The notes beneath the pieces are model-generated. The model saw only the letters and a list, made by a program, of their open reading frames with translations, was not told the origin of the DNA and did no database searches. DNA of 64,000 nt from an uncultured Rhodospirillales bacterium (GTDB taxonomy: Bacteria > Pseudomonadota > Alphaproteobacteria > Acetobacterales > Acetobacteraceae): contig CAILMF010000038.1 in the NCBI GenBank assembly GCA_903835235.1, positions 42,812 to 106,811 of the forward strand. The letters are read 5' to 3'. This document shows, one piece after another, positions 51,652 to 61,229 of this stretch (positions within the stretch are counted from its first letter, which is position 1; the number at the start of each line of letters is the position of its first letter). The translations under genes and the position numbers were made by a program.

Positions 51652-53150
51652 CCCAACCGCGTCACCGCCAGCCCGCCATCGGCGCGGTGCGGCGACCAGG
51701 TGAAGCCGGTGGTGTAGCCCTTCACCTCGGCGCGCCAGGCTATCTGGTTGGCGGCGTGGCCCAGGCCGATGAAGTACTGCTTGTCCAGCACGCGGCGGAA
51801 GGCCTCGGCATAGCGGGCGCGGCGGGGCTCCAACGCGGGTTCGGCGGCGCCGGCGCGGATCAGGCTGTCCAGCTCCGGGTCCTGGATACCGCCCCACAAT
51901 ACCGGGTTGGGGCCGTCCGACATCAGCCGCACCCAGCGCAGGTAGTAGTCGGCGCGCGGGCCGGATGCCATGCAGGCGAGGTCCCAGTCGTATTGGCCGA
52001 GGCGACGCTGGGCGCCGATATCGTCCAGCGCGGTGTGCTGCACCTGGAAGCCGAGGCGCCGCACCATCTGCACCGCGGCCTGGGCGTAGCTTTCCTGCCA
52101 GGAGACCAGCTCCAGCCGCGTCTGCGTCGGGTCCACCCCGGCTTGGCGCAGCAGGGCGCGGGCGCGCTCCAGGTCCGGCGTGCGGTAGGGGTCGGCGTCG
52201 CTCAGCGCCTGGTCGAAGTAGAGGTTGCCGGGCGAGACCATCTGGTTGGTCGGGATGCCCGCCTGGCCGGCGACGAAGCGCATGAAGCCCGGCTTGTCCA
52301 GCGCATGCGCCAGCGCCTGGCGCACCAGCGGGTTGTCGAAGGGCGGGCGCGGCTTGCGGTTGTTGAAACTCACAAAATACCAGGTGGTGTCGCGCAGCCC
52401 CTGCACGCCGAAGCGCGGGTCGGCGCGCAGCTGCCCGGCCACGTCCGGCGTGACCTCGGCGATGTGCAGGTCGCCGGCGCGCAGGGCCAGGCCCTTGTCC
52501 ACGTCGCCACGCAGGTCGAACTGCACGGCTTCCAGATAGGGCTGGCCGGCGCGCCACCAGCGCGGATTGGCCGGCGCCAGCAGCCGCACATTGGGCTGCC
52601 ACTGGCCGAACTGGAACGGGCCGGTGCCGGCCGGGCGGGTGATGGCGCCATCCCAGCCCGGTGATTTCGGCGAGACGATCCAGAGTTCCGACAGCGAGGT
52701 CAGCAGCGGCGCATAGGGTTCCGCCAGGTGCAGCACCACTCGGTTGGTGGCGGGGGTCTCGACGCGCTCCACCAGGCGCATCGCGCCGGCCAGCCAGCCG
52801 CCGCGCACCTTGTCGCGCACACGCAGGATATTGGCGGCGACGGCCTCGGCATCCATCGGGCTGCCGTCGTGGAACACCACGCCCGGGCGCAGCGTGAAGC
52901 TGGCGGTGCGGCCATCCTCCGAGACCTGGAAGCTCTCGGCCAGGAAGGGCTGCACGCCGCCATCCGGGCCGATGCTGGTCAGCGCCTCCACGAAGCATTG
53001 CTGCACGCCGATGCTGCCGGTGTGCCGATGGGGGTCGGCGGTATCCAGCCCCAGCGTCGCGTAGCGCAGCGTGCCGCGGCGGGGGGCTTCCTGGGCGCGG
53101 GCAATGGCAGGGGCGGCGAGCAGCGAAAGGGCAAGGCGACGACTGATCAT
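51648..53150 (-). CDS. ABC transporter substrate-binding protein (SBP_bac_5)
   Basis: 500 residues. Signal MISRRLALSLLAAPAIARAQ (RR then hydrophobic). Family 5 features: LAESFQVSEDGRTASFTLRP, GVVFHDGSPMDAEAVAANIL, GTGPFQFGQWQ, and NPLVRQALAHALDKPGFMRF. It delivers a peptide-like, nickel-like or glycoside-like solute to the DppBC pair. It is only distantly similar to the three binding proteins of the rightward operon, so the two importers likely differ in ligand. Confidence 0.9.
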   Translation of the reverse strand: MISRRLALSLLAAPAIARAQEAPRRGTLRYATLGLDTADPHRHTGSIGVQQCFVEALTSIGPDGGVQPFLAESFQVSEDGRTASFTLRPGVVFHDGSPMDAEAVAANILRVRDKVRGGWLAGAMRLVERVETPATNRVVLHLAEPYAPLLTSLSELWIVSPKSPGWDGAITRPAGTGPFQFGQWQPNVRLLAPANPRWWRAGQPYLEAVQFDLRGDVDKGLALRAGDLHIAEVTPDVAGQLRADPRFGVQGLRDTTWYFVSFNNRKPRPPFDNPLVRQALAHALDKPGFMRFVAGQAGIPTNQMVSPGNLYFDQALSDADPYRTPDLERARALLRQAGVDPTQTRLELVSWQESYAQAAVQMVRRLGFQVQHTALDDIGAQRRLGQYDWDLACMASGPRADYYLRWVRLMSDGPNPVLWGGIQDPELDSLIRAGAAEPALEPRRARYAEAFRRVLDKQYFIGLGHAANQIAWRAEVKGYTTGFTWSPHRADGGLAVTRLG

Positions 53151-54427
53151 GCGGCGGGCTCCTGCGTCGGGCGGGCTTGCAGTGGTGTGCCATCCATCGG
53201 CTGGCCGGCATCGCCGTGGCCGAGGAAGGCGAGGATGCTGGGCGCCAGGTGGATCGGCTGGGCCGCACCATGGTCCCGCGCGCCTGGGGCGAAGCCCGGG
53301 CCTTCGATGACCATGACCGGCGACTGCTCGGCCTCGCCGAGGCCGCCATGCTGGCCACAGCCCAGCCGGTCCGGCTTGCCGGCGGCGGGCTTGGCCACCA
53401 GCGTCTGGCCGGGGATGCCGAAGGCGTTCACGCCATTGTGCCGGCGCATGCTGATGGCGGCAACCAGCCCTTCGGCGCCGGGGCGCTGGCCGATGGCGTG
53501 CAACTCCGCCCCGGCATGCACGGAGCCGGCCCAGTCGCGGGAGCGGAGGAAGGCCAGCAAGGCGGCGGGGTCCTCGCCCGGGGCCTGGTAGACCAGCACG
53601 GAACTGCCGTTGGAAGCGGCGACCAGCCGGTCCCCAACCGCAAAGCCGCCGGCCGCCAATTCGGCATCCACGTCCACCACGCCCTCAACCGTCTCATGCC
53701 CGTGGTCGGACCCGGCCAGCAGCAGCACCTGGTCGCCGGCGGCGCGCCGGCGGTCGGCGGCGGCCATGACCCGGCCGAGGCAGGCATCGGCGGCGGCGAT
53801 GGCGGCCCAGGCGGCGGGCGAGCCCAGCGGATTGGCATGCTGGGAGGCGTCGGGCTCGCCCAGCCAGAGCACGCCGAGGGCCGGGCCGCTGCCAGTGGCA
53901 GGGAAGACCTCCTCAAGGAAGCGCCCGGTCAGCAGCGCGTCGCCGGCGGCGTCCAGCGTGATGTCGGAGGGCGGCGCTTCCTCCTGCCCCGGCCGATGCG
54001 CCAACACCCGGTGCAGCAGGCGGCCGCTGCGGTTGGGGTCGTGGGCCAGGGCGGCGCCCGGTGAGACGTTGCTGAAGATGGTCGCCCCGCCATGGCCCGC
54101 CAACCGGTCCGCCAATGTGGGGCGGAACAACGCCTGGCCGTGGCGGGCGCGGCGCGCGGGCAGGAAGGCGGGGGAGCCGGCGTCCCAGGCCGTCAGCCGG
54201 CCATCCTCGCCCAGCAGCGCCGTGGCGTTGCCGCCCAGGCCATGGCTCGCCGGCACGCAGCCGGTGGCAGTGCAGGCGGAAACGCAGCGCGTGGCGCTGG
54301 GGAGCATCGAGCGGTAGTGCGGGAAGCTGGTGCCCCGCTGGGTCAGTCGCCACAGGTTGGGCGTGCGATCCGGGCTCACCGCATCGCGGCGCAGGCCATC
54401 AAGGATGACAAGAAGGGCAAGCGGCAT
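53147..54427 (-). CDS. Alkaline-phosphatase-superfamily phosphodiesterase (type I PDE/nucleotide pyrophosphatase-like)
   Basis: 426 residues from ATG 54427, GAGG upstream. VILDGLRRDAVSPDRTPNLW supplies the first metal Asp; SMLPSATRCVSACTATGCVP holds the probable Ser/Thr nucleophile, as in type I phosphodiesterases ('P--T-PN--S--TG--P--HG'); later LWLGEPDASQHANP and LLLAGSDHGHETVEGV carry the metal-binding D/H residues. No Cys-x-Pro-x-Arg, so it is not a sulfatase. It lacks a clear signal peptide, suggesting cytoplasmic action on an imported ester. First gene of the leftward ABC operon (ATGA overlap with the binding protein). Confidence 0.85.
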   Translation of the reverse strand: MPLALLVILDGLRRDAVSPDRTPNLWRLTQRGTSFPHYRSMLPSATRCVSACTATGCVPASHGLGGNATALLGEDGRLTAWDAGSPAFLPARRARHGQALFRPTLADRLAGHGGATIFSNVSPGAALAHDPNRSGRLLHRVLAHRPGQEEAPPSDITLDAAGDALLTGRFLEEVFPATGSGPALGVLWLGEPDASQHANPLGSPAAWAAIAAADACLGRVMAAADRRRAAGDQVLLLAGSDHGHETVEGVVDVDAELAAGGFAVGDRLVAASNGSSVLVYQAPGEDPAALLAFLRSRDWAGSVHAGAELHAIGQRPGAEGLVAAISMRRHNGVNAFGIPGQTLVAKPAAGKPDRLGCGQHGGLGEAEQSPVMVIEGPGFAPGARDHGAAQPIHLAPSILAFLGHGDAGQPMDGTPLQARPTQEPAA

Positions 54428-54548
54428 CGGGCAGCCTCGGCGACGCGTGAACGCCGCGCATAGGCCCGCGGGATGACAGGGCGAAGGCATTAGAATGACG
54501 GAACGGAGACAGGAGATCGTGTGCCGGGGGTGGAGCGGCGGCGGTCGG

Positions 54549-54588
54549 TTGTCATGAGTTGGACGTAAAACTGTAATCGAGCTGTTTG
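54549..54588 (+). promoter_or_regulatory. Pho-box-like repeat upstream of the sulfatase-superfamily gene
   Basis: CTGTAAT-CGAG-CTGTTTG (54571-54588) resembles the PhoB direct repeat CTGTCAT-N4-CTGTCAT, and a further TTGTCAT lies at 54549, exactly two 11-bp periods upstream. It ends 40 bp before the start codon. The second half-site matches only five of seven positions. Confidence 0.4.
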
Positions 54589-54627
54589 GCCCGCCTGTTA
54601 ACCGCTGCGCCTTGGATGGAGGGCCTG

Positions 54628-56160
54628 ATGGCGCGGCGGAATGTGTTGCTCATCGTGGTGGACCAGTGGCGCGCGGATTTCGTGCCGAAGCTGGGCGCCG
54701 AGTTCCTGAAGACGCCCAACCTGGACCGGCTGTGCGCCGAGGGCGTGACCTTCGCCAACCACGTGACCAATGCGGTGCCCTGCGGCCCGGCCCGCGCCAG
54801 CCTGCTGACCGGTCTGTACCTGATGAACCATCGCGCGGTGCAGAACACCGTGCCGCTGGATGCGCGGCACTTCAACCTGGGCAAGGCGCTGCGCCGCACC
54901 GGCTACGACCCCGCGCTGATCGGCTACACCACCACCACGCCGGACCCGCGCAGCACCGGCCCGAAGGACCCGCGCTTCACCCACCTGGGTGAGACGATGG
55001 ACGGCTTCCGCAATGTCGGCGACTTCGAGCCGACGATGGATGGCTATTTCGGCTGGCTGGCGCACAAGGGCTACACGCTGCCGGCGAAGCGCGAGGATAT
55101 CTGGCTACCGGAAGGCGAGGACGCCGTGCCCGGCGTGACCGACCGGCCCTGCCGCGTGCCGAAGGAATTGTCCGACAGCGCCTACTTCACCGACCGCGCG
55201 CTGAGCTACCTGAAGGGCAAGGGCGAGCAGCCCTGGTTCCTGCACCTGGGCTACTACCGGCCGCACCCGCCCTTCATCGCGCCGGCGCCCTACCACGCCA
55301 TGTACCGCGCCGAGGACATGCCGGCACCGGTGCGCGCGGCGAGCGTGGCGGCGGAAGCGGCGCAGCACCCGCTGCTGGATTTCTACGTCAACGGCATCCC
55401 GCAGGGCAGCTTCTTCCACGGTGCCGGCGGCGCCGCCAGCGGGCTGGACGAAGCCGCGGTGCGGCAGATGCGCGCGACCTATGCCGGGCTGATCACCGAG
55501 GTGGATGACAACCTCGGCCGCGTCTTCGCGTATCTGGATGAGACCGACCAGTGGAAGGACACGCTGGTCGTCTTCACCAGCGACCACGGCGAGCAGCTGG
55601 GCGACCACCATCTGCTCGGCAAGATCGGCTACTTCGATGAGAGCTTCCGCGTGCCGCTGGTGGTCAAGGACCCCGACCACGTCGGCCGCGCCGGCCAGGT
55701 GGAGCGCGCGCCGACCGAAGCGGTGGACGTGATGCCGACCATCCTTGATTGGCTGGGCGGCGAAATCCCGCGCGCCTGCGACGGTGCCTCGCTGCTGCCC
55801 TTCATGGCCGGCGGCGCGCCCAAGGGCTGGCGCGACCTGCTGCACTATGAGTTCGACTTCCGTGACGTGATCTTCAGCAGTGGCCGGCCGGAAGGCGCGC
55901 TGGGGCTGGAGATGGACCAGTGCTCGCTCTGCGTCGTGCAGGACGACAAGTACAAGTACGTCCATTTCGCCGCGCTGCCGCCGCTGTTCTTCGACCTGGC
56001 GGCCGACCCGGCGCAACTGCGCAACGTGGCGGAAGACCCCGCCTATGCCGTGCTGGTGAAGGACTACGCGCAGCGTGCCCTTTCCTGGCGGCTGAACCAC
56101 GCCGAACGAACCCTCACCGCCTATCGCGGCTCGCGCACGGGCCTGGAGAATCGTCGATGA
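54628..56160 (+). CDS. Phosphonate monoester hydrolase/phosphodiesterase-type sulfatase-superfamily enzyme
   Basis: 510 residues from ATG 54628, with GGAGG 6 nt upstream. VVDQWRADF gives the metal Asp; Cys52 in VPCGPARASLLTG is the C-x-P-x-R site converted to formylglycine; HLGYYRPHPPFIAP and FTSDHGEQLGDHHLLGKIGY complete the two ends of the active site. Length and the 'TNAVPCGPARASLLTGLYLM' region are closest to the rhizobial phosphonate monoester hydrolases/phosphodiesterases, which are promiscuous on phosphodiesters, phosphonate monoesters and sulfate esters. No signal peptide, so cytoplasmic. Translationally coupled (ATGA) to a binding-protein gene. Confidence 0.88.
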   Translation: MARRNVLLIVVDQWRADFVPKLGAEFLKTPNLDRLCAEGVTFANHVTNAVPCGPARASLLTGLYLMNHRAVQNTVPLDARHFNLGKALRRTGYDPALIGYTTTTPDPRSTGPKDPRFTHLGETMDGFRNVGDFEPTMDGYFGWLAHKGYTLPAKREDIWLPEGEDAVPGVTDRPCRVPKELSDSAYFTDRALSYLKGKGEQPWFLHLGYYRPHPPFIAPAPYHAMYRAEDMPAPVRAASVAAEAAQHPLLDFYVNGIPQGSFFHGAGGAASGLDEAAVRQMRATYAGLITEVDDNLGRVFAYLDETDQWKDTLVVFTSDHGEQLGDHHLLGKIGYFDESFRVPLVVKDPDHVGRAGQVERAPTEAVDVMPTILDWLGGEIPRACDGASLLPFMAGGAPKGWRDLLHYEFDFRDVIFSSGRPEGALGLEMDQCSLCVVQDDKYKYVHFAALPPLFFDLAADPAQLRNVAEDPAYAVLVKDYAQRALSWRLNHAERTLTAYRGSRTGLENRR

Positions 56161-57782
56161 GCAAGTTGAACCGCAGGCAGGCGCTGGCGCTTGGCCTGGC
56201 CTTCCCGATGCCCGCGCTGGCGCAGGCGGATACGCGCCCGGTGGTGACCGTGGCGGTGCAGAAGATCAGCAACACCAACTCGCTGGAGCCGCTACGCGAA
56301 CAGAGCAATGTCGGCGAGCGCGTGTTCCTGACCTCGCTGTTCGAGGGGCTGATCGGCCGCAACTACCAGGGCGCCTTGCAGAACGAGGCAATGCTGGCGA
56401 CGAGCTGGAAGCGGATCGACGACCGCACGGTGGAGTTCTCGCTGCGGCAGGGCGTGAAGTTCCACAATGGCGAGACGATGACGGCCGAGGACGTGGCCTA
56501 TTCCTTCGGGCCGGAACGCATGTTCGGGCCGGAAGGCATGCGCCCGGATTTGCAGGGCCAGACCATGCGGACCACGGCTGACATCACGTCGCTGGCCGGC
56601 AAGAGCCTGCCGCCGGAAGTGCCGGCCATCGCGCGGCGCATGCTGCCGGCGCTGGAGAAGGTGGAGATCGTCGACGCCCACACCGTGCGCTTCGTCAACC
56701 GCACGCCGGATGTGGTGCTGGAAGGCCGGCTGTCGCGCATCGGCAGCGAGATCGTCTCGCGCCGCGGCTTCGAGGCGGCTTCGAGCTGGCTGGAATGGGC
56801 GCGCAGGCCGGTGACGACCGGGCCGTACAAGGTGCGGGAATTCCGCGCCGACAGCATGCTGATCCTGGACGCGCATGACGAGTACTGGGGCGGCCGACCG
56901 CCGCTCCGCGAGCTGCGCTTCGTTGAGGTGCCGGAGGTGTCGTCGCGCATCAACGGGCTGCTGAGCGGCCAGTACACCATGGCCACCGACCTGCCACCGG
57001 ACCAGATCGAGACCATCGAGCGCAACCGCGCCTTCGAGGTCAAGGGCAGCACCATCCTGAACCACCGCATCACGGTGTTTGACAAGAACCATCCGCAGCT
57101 GCGCGATGCGCGGGTGCGCCGCGCCTTCACCCACGCGATCGATCGCCAGGCGATTGTGGATGCGCTGTGGGGCGGCCGCACCGCGGTGCCGAAGGGGCTG
57201 CAATGGGAGTTCTACGGCCCGATGTACCAGGCCGATTGGAGCGTTCCCGCTTTCGACCAGGCCGAAGCGCGCCGCCTGCTGCGCGAAGCCGGCTACAAGG
57301 GCGAGCCGATCCCGTACCGCCTGCTGAACAACTACTACACCAACCAGGTCGCAACGGCCCAGGTGCTGGTGGAAATGTGGCGCGCCGTTGGCCTGAATGT
57401 ACAGATCGAGATGAAGGAGAACTGGCAGCAGATCTTCGACACCTCCTCGCAGCGCGGCATCCGCGACTGGTCGAACTCGGCGGCGTTCAACGACCCGGTA
57501 TCCTCCCTGGTGAACCAGCATGGCCCGAACGGCCAGCAGCAGCAGATGGGCGAGTGGGCGAACGCGGAGATGAACCGGCTTTCGGTGGAGTTGGAAACCA
57601 GCACCGATCGCGAGCGTCGCCGCGCGGTGTTCCGCCGCCTGCTGGAGATCGCCGAGCGCGAGGACCCCGCCTATACCGTGCTGCACCAGAACGCGACCTT
57701 CACCGCCAAGCGGCGCGACCTGAAGTGGCAGGCGGCGCCCGCCTTCGCCATGGACTTCCGCGCCAAGAACTGGGGCGGCTGA
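56157..57782 (+). CDS. ABC transporter substrate-binding protein, paralogue 1
   Basis: 541 residues from ATG 56157 (ATGA overlap). Signal MSKLNRRQALALGLAFPMPA then ALAQA. SBP_bac_5 signatures: FSLRQGVKFHNGETMTAEDV, TTGPYKVREFRADSMLILDA, RDARVRRAFTHAIDRQAIVD. It shares EQSNVG, LLNNYYTNQVATAQVLVEMW and ISNTNSLEPLREQSN-like stretches with paralogues 2 and 3, showing a recent common origin. Probably binds the ester, or its product, that the upstream hydrolase acts on. Confidence 0.92.
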   Translation: MSKLNRRQALALGLAFPMPALAQADTRPVVTVAVQKISNTNSLEPLREQSNVGERVFLTSLFEGLIGRNYQGALQNEAMLATSWKRIDDRTVEFSLRQGVKFHNGETMTAEDVAYSFGPERMFGPEGMRPDLQGQTMRTTADITSLAGKSLPPEVPAIARRMLPALEKVEIVDAHTVRFVNRTPDVVLEGRLSRIGSEIVSRRGFEAASSWLEWARRPVTTGPYKVREFRADSMLILDAHDEYWGGRPPLRELRFVEVPEVSSRINGLLSGQYTMATDLPPDQIETIERNRAFEVKGSTILNHRITVFDKNHPQLRDARVRRAFTHAIDRQAIVDALWGGRTAVPKGLQWEFYGPMYQADWSVPAFDQAEARRLLREAGYKGEPIPYRLLNNYYTNQVATAQVLVEMWRAVGLNVQIEMKENWQQIFDTSSQRGIRDWSNSAAFNDPVSSLVNQHGPNGQQQQMGEWANAEMNRLSVELETSTDRERRRAVFRRLLEIAEREDPAYTVLHQNATFTAKRRDLKWQAAPAFAMDFRAKNWGG

Positions 57783-59338
57783 TGCGCCTGACCCGTCGCG
57801 CCGCGCTGGCCTCCGCGGTGCTGGCCGCACCTGCCCTGGCGCAGGCGGACCAGCGGCCGGCGCTGACGGTGGCGGTGCAGAAGCTGTCCAACTCCAACAC
57901 GTTGGAAACGCCGCGCGAACAGTCCAATGTCGGGTTCCGGCTTTCGCCCAGCTATGCCGAGCCGTTGATCGGCAGCGACTGGCAGGGCGACCTTTCGGCG
58001 GTGCCGGGCCTGGCCACCGAATGGCGCCGGGTGGACGACCGCACCGTGGAGTTCACGCTGCGCGACGGCGTGCGCTTCCATGACGGCCGCACGATGACGG
58101 CCGAGGACGTGGTGTTCAGCTTCACCGAACGCCTGCACGGCGGCCCGGGCCACGCGGTACCACCGGAGATACCGGCGGTGGCCGGCCGCACCTTCCCCGG
58201 CTTCGAGCGGATGGAGATCGTGCGGCCCGGCGTGGTGCGCTACGTCAACCGCGTGCCGGATGTGACGCTGGAAGGCCGGCTGGCGCAGAATGTCGGCGTG
58301 GTGCTGTCGCAGGATGCCTGGGGCCGCAGCGCCAACTGGATGGATTGGGCGCGTCGCCCCATCGGCACCGGGCCGTATCGGGTGGCGGAGTATCGCCCCG
58401 ACCATTCCCTGGTGCTGGAAGCGCATGACGACTACTGGGGCGGCCGGCCGCCGGCGCGGCGCATCCGCTTCCTGGAAGTGGCGGAGGTTTCCAGCCGGGT
58501 GAACGGGCTGTTCGCCGGCGAGTTCGACTTCGCCTGCGACATGCCGCCGGACCAGGTGCCGGTGGTGGAGCGCAATGCGCGCTTCGAGGTACTCGGCGCG
58601 CCGATCAACAACATCCGCCTGCTCGCCTTCGACCAGACCCATCCGCAGCTGGCCAACCCGCTGGTGCGCCGCGCGCTGAGCCATGCGGTGGACCGCCAGG
58701 TGATCGTGGAGACACTGTGGGCCGGGCGCACGCGCATCCCGAAGGGGCTGCAGCTGGAGTATTTCGGCGACACCTTTGTCACTGGCTGGGACGTGCCCGC
58801 CTATGACCCCGCCGAGGCGCGCCGGCTGCTGCGCCAGGCCAACTACCGCGGCGAGCCGATCCCGTATCGGCTGCTGAACAACTACTACACCAACCAGGTC
58901 GCCAATGCGCAGATCATGGTGGAGATGTGGCGTGCGGTCGGCGTCAACGTTGTGGTGGAGATGAAGGAGAACTTCTCCCAGACCGTGGAACGCGGACCGT
59001 CCCGCGCGCTGCATGACTGGTCCAGCACCTCGCTGTTTGCCGACCCGGTTTCCGGCCTGGTGCGCAGCCTGGGGCCGCGCGGCGACATGGCGCTGGCCGG
59101 GGAATGGCAGAACGCCGAGTTCCACGCGCTGTGCGGCGTGCTGGAGACCTCCACCGACCGGGCCGCGCGCCGCGCTGCGCATCGCCGCATGCTGGAGATA
59201 GCCGAGCGCGAGGACCCCGCCTGCATGGTGCTGCACCAGGCGGCCAACTTCACCGCCAAGCGGCGCGACATTCAATGGCGCGCGGCAAAGGCCTGGACCA
59301 TGGATTTCCGCGCGTCAAACCTGCGGTTTGCGGGATGA
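57782..59338 (+). CDS. ABC transporter substrate-binding protein, paralogue 2
   Basis: 518 residues; its ATG overlaps the previous stop (TGATG). Signal MRLTRRAALASAVLAAPALA. It aligns along its length with paralogue 1 (FTLRDGVRFHDGRTMTAEDV, GTGPYRVAEYRPDHSLVLEA, IPYRLLNNYYTNQVANAQIM), but binding-cleft regions such as NNIRLLAFDQTHPQL versus NHRITVFDKNHPQL differ, so ligand range may differ. Same operon; no transporter genes separate the two. Confidence 0.92.
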   Translation: MRLTRRAALASAVLAAPALAQADQRPALTVAVQKLSNSNTLETPREQSNVGFRLSPSYAEPLIGSDWQGDLSAVPGLATEWRRVDDRTVEFTLRDGVRFHDGRTMTAEDVVFSFTERLHGGPGHAVPPEIPAVAGRTFPGFERMEIVRPGVVRYVNRVPDVTLEGRLAQNVGVVLSQDAWGRSANWMDWARRPIGTGPYRVAEYRPDHSLVLEAHDDYWGGRPPARRIRFLEVAEVSSRVNGLFAGEFDFACDMPPDQVPVVERNARFEVLGAPINNIRLLAFDQTHPQLANPLVRRALSHAVDRQVIVETLWAGRTRIPKGLQLEYFGDTFVTGWDVPAYDPAEARRLLRQANYRGEPIPYRLLNNYYTNQVANAQIMVEMWRAVGVNVVVEMKENFSQTVERGPSRALHDWSSTSLFADPVSGLVRSLGPRGDMALAGEWQNAEFHALCGVLETSTDRAARRAAHRRMLEIAEREDPACMVLHQAANFTAKRRDIQWRAAKAWTMDFRASNLRFAG

Positions 59339-60285
59339 CGCCGCTGCTGCGCCTGGCTGGCCTCAGCGTCGCCTTTGGCGGTGCCACGGTGGTGCATGGC
59401 ATCGACATTGCCATCGCGCCCGGCGAGGCGCTTGGCATGGTCGGCGAAAGCGGCTGCGGCAAGAGCGTGACCTGGCTGGCGGCGCTGGGGCTGCTGCCGG
59501 CGAAGGCCCGCGTGGGCGGCAGCGTGAAGCTGGGCGGCGAGGAGATTCTGCACGCCGCGCCGGCAAGGCTGGACCGCGTGCGCGGCGGCCGCGTGGCGAT
59601 GATCTTCCAGGACCCCGCCAGCGCGCTGAACCCGGTGCATCGGCTTGGCCGCCAGGTGCAGGAGGCGCTGCGGCTGCATCGCGGCCTGACCGGCAACGCG
59701 GCGCGGGCAGAGGCGAAGCGGCTGTTCGACCTGGTGGGCATTCCGGATGCCGCGCGCCGGCTGGACGCCTTTCCACATGAACTCAGCGGCGGGCAGAACC
59801 AGCGGGTGATGATCGCGATGGCGCTGGCAGGCCAGCCGGAACTGCTGGTGGCGGATGAGCCGACGACGGCACTGGACGTGACCATCCAGGCGCAGATCCT
59901 GGACCTGTTGCAGGCGCTGCGACGAGAGCTTGGCATGGCGCTGGTGCTGATCAGCCACGACCTTGGCGTAGTGGCGGAGGTCTGCGACCGCGTGGCGGTG
60001 ATGTATGCGGGGCGGCTGGTGGAGGAGGCGCCGGCGGCGCGCTTCTTCGCCAGCCCGCGCCACCCCTATGCGCAGGGGCTGATGGCCGCGCTGCCGCCGC
60101 TGGATGGCCCGCGCGCACCGTTGCTGGCCATTCCCGGTGGCGTGCCGGAACCAGGTGCATTGCCGCCGGGCTGTTCCTTCGCGCCGCGCTGCCCGCAGCG
60201 CGATGCCGCCTGCGAGGCTGGCGTGCCGATGTTGCGGCCGGTGGCGGCCGGGCACGACATTCGCTGCATCAGGAGCGCGGCATGA
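59335..60285 (+). CDS. ABC transporter ATP-binding protein (DppD-like)
   Basis: 316 residues, ATGA-coupled. Walker A GESGCGKSV, Q-loop IFQDPASALNP, signature LSGGQNQR, Walker B LLVADEPTTALD, switch His in LISHDLG. C-terminal oligopeptide_trans_C block with SPRHPYAQGLMAALP and CSFAPRCPQRDAAC, typical of DppD. The signature Gln-Asn (GGQNQR, usually GGQRQR) is a small deviation. With the next gene it forms the heterodimeric motor. Confidence 0.94.
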   Translation: MTPLLRLAGLSVAFGGATVVHGIDIAIAPGEALGMVGESGCGKSVTWLAALGLLPAKARVGGSVKLGGEEILHAAPARLDRVRGGRVAMIFQDPASALNPVHRLGRQVQEALRLHRGLTGNAARAEAKRLFDLVGIPDAARRLDAFPHELSGGQNQRVMIAMALAGQPELLVADEPTTALDVTIQAQILDLLQALRRELGMALVLISHDLGVVAEVCDRVAVMYAGRLVEEAPAARFFASPRHPYAQGLMAALPPLDGPRAPLLAIPGGVPEPGALPPGCSFAPRCPQRDAACEAGVPMLRPVAAGHDIRCIRSAA

Positions 60286-61229
60286 GCGCGCTGTTGCAGG
60301 CGGAGGGCCTGGTGCGGCGCTACACCATGCGGCGCGGCCTGCTGGGCCGGCCGGTGGTGGTGCAGGCGGTGGATGGCGTTTCGCTGCGGCTGGAACGCGG
60401 GCAGACCTTGGGGCTGGTGGGGGAAAGCGGCTGCGGCAAGTCCACCACTGGCCGACTGGTGCTGGGGCTGGAGACGCCGGATGAGGGCAGCGTCAGCTTC
60501 GCCGGTGCGCCGATGCCGCTGCTGGGCAGCGCTGCCTGGCGCGCCAGCCGGGCGCGCATGCAGATGGTGTATCAGGACCCCTTGGGCGCGCTGGACCGGC
60601 GGCTGCCGATTGGCCTTCAGGTGGCGGAGCCGGCGGCGATCCATGGCGTGGCGCCGCGAGTGGCGGAATTGCTGGCCGCGGTGGGGCTGCGGCCGGACCA
60701 GGCGGCGCAATACCCGCATGAACTCTCGGGCGGCCAGCGGCAGCGCGCGGTGCTGGCGCGCGCCTTGGCGACCGAACCGGAATTGCTGGTTTGCGACGAG
60801 CCGATCAGCGCGCTCGACGTCTCGATCCAGGCACAGGTGATGAACCTGCTGGTGGCGTTGCAGCAGCGCTTCGGCCTGGCGCTGCTGTTCATCAGCCACG
60901 ACCTGCGCGCGGTGCGGCAGATGAGCCAGCGCGTGGCGGTGATGTATCTCGGCCGCATCGTCGAGGAAGGCGAGCCGGACGACGTGCTGCACACCCCAGC
61001 GCACCCCTATTCACGCGCCCTTGTCAGCGCCATTCCGCACCCCAGCAAGCGCGGCCAACCGCGCCAGGTATTGCAGGGCGACCCACCCAACCCGGCGGAC
61101 CGACCTTCTGGCTGCGCCTTTCATCCGCGCTGCCCGGTAGCGGTGGCGCGCTGCGCCGCGGAAGCGCCGGCGCTGCGGGCGGTGGGCGCCGGCCGCAATG
61201 TTGCCTGCCATTTGGCGGAGGCGGCCTGA
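60282..61229 (+). CDS. ABC transporter ATP-binding protein (DppF-like)
   Basis: 315 residues, ATGA-coupled. YTMRRGLLGRPVVVQAVDGV, Walker A GESGCGKST, MVYQDPLGALDRRLPIG (DppF Q-loop), LSGGQRQR, Walker B LLVCDEPISALDVS, LFISHDLRAVRQMSQRVAVM, then TPAHPYSRALVSAIP and CAFHPRCPVAVARC. A standard DppF; forms the ATPase pair with the DppD-like protein. It might also serve the ATPase-less importer on the other strand. Confidence 0.94.
   Translation: MSALLQAEGLVRRYTMRRGLLGRPVVVQAVDGVSLRLERGQTLGLVGESGCGKSTTGRLVLGLETPDEGSVSFAGAPMPLLGSAAWRASRARMQMVYQDPLGALDRRLPIGLQVAEPAAIHGVAPRVAELLAAVGLRPDQAAQYPHELSGGQRQRAVLARALATEPELLVCDEPISALDVSIQAQVMNLLVALQQRFGLALLFISHDLRAVRQMSQRVAVMYLGRIVEEGEPDDVLHTPAHPYSRALVSAIPHPSKRGQPRQVLQGDPPNPADRPSGCAFHPRCPVAVARCAAEAPALRAVGAGRNVACHLAEAA

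Noticed and set aside
54502..54555. Short leader ORF (GTG, 12 codons) before the sulfatase-superfamily gene
   Set aside because: It follows an AGGAG-like site, but it is too short and featureless, with no attenuator-like hairpin nearby, to support a leader peptide.
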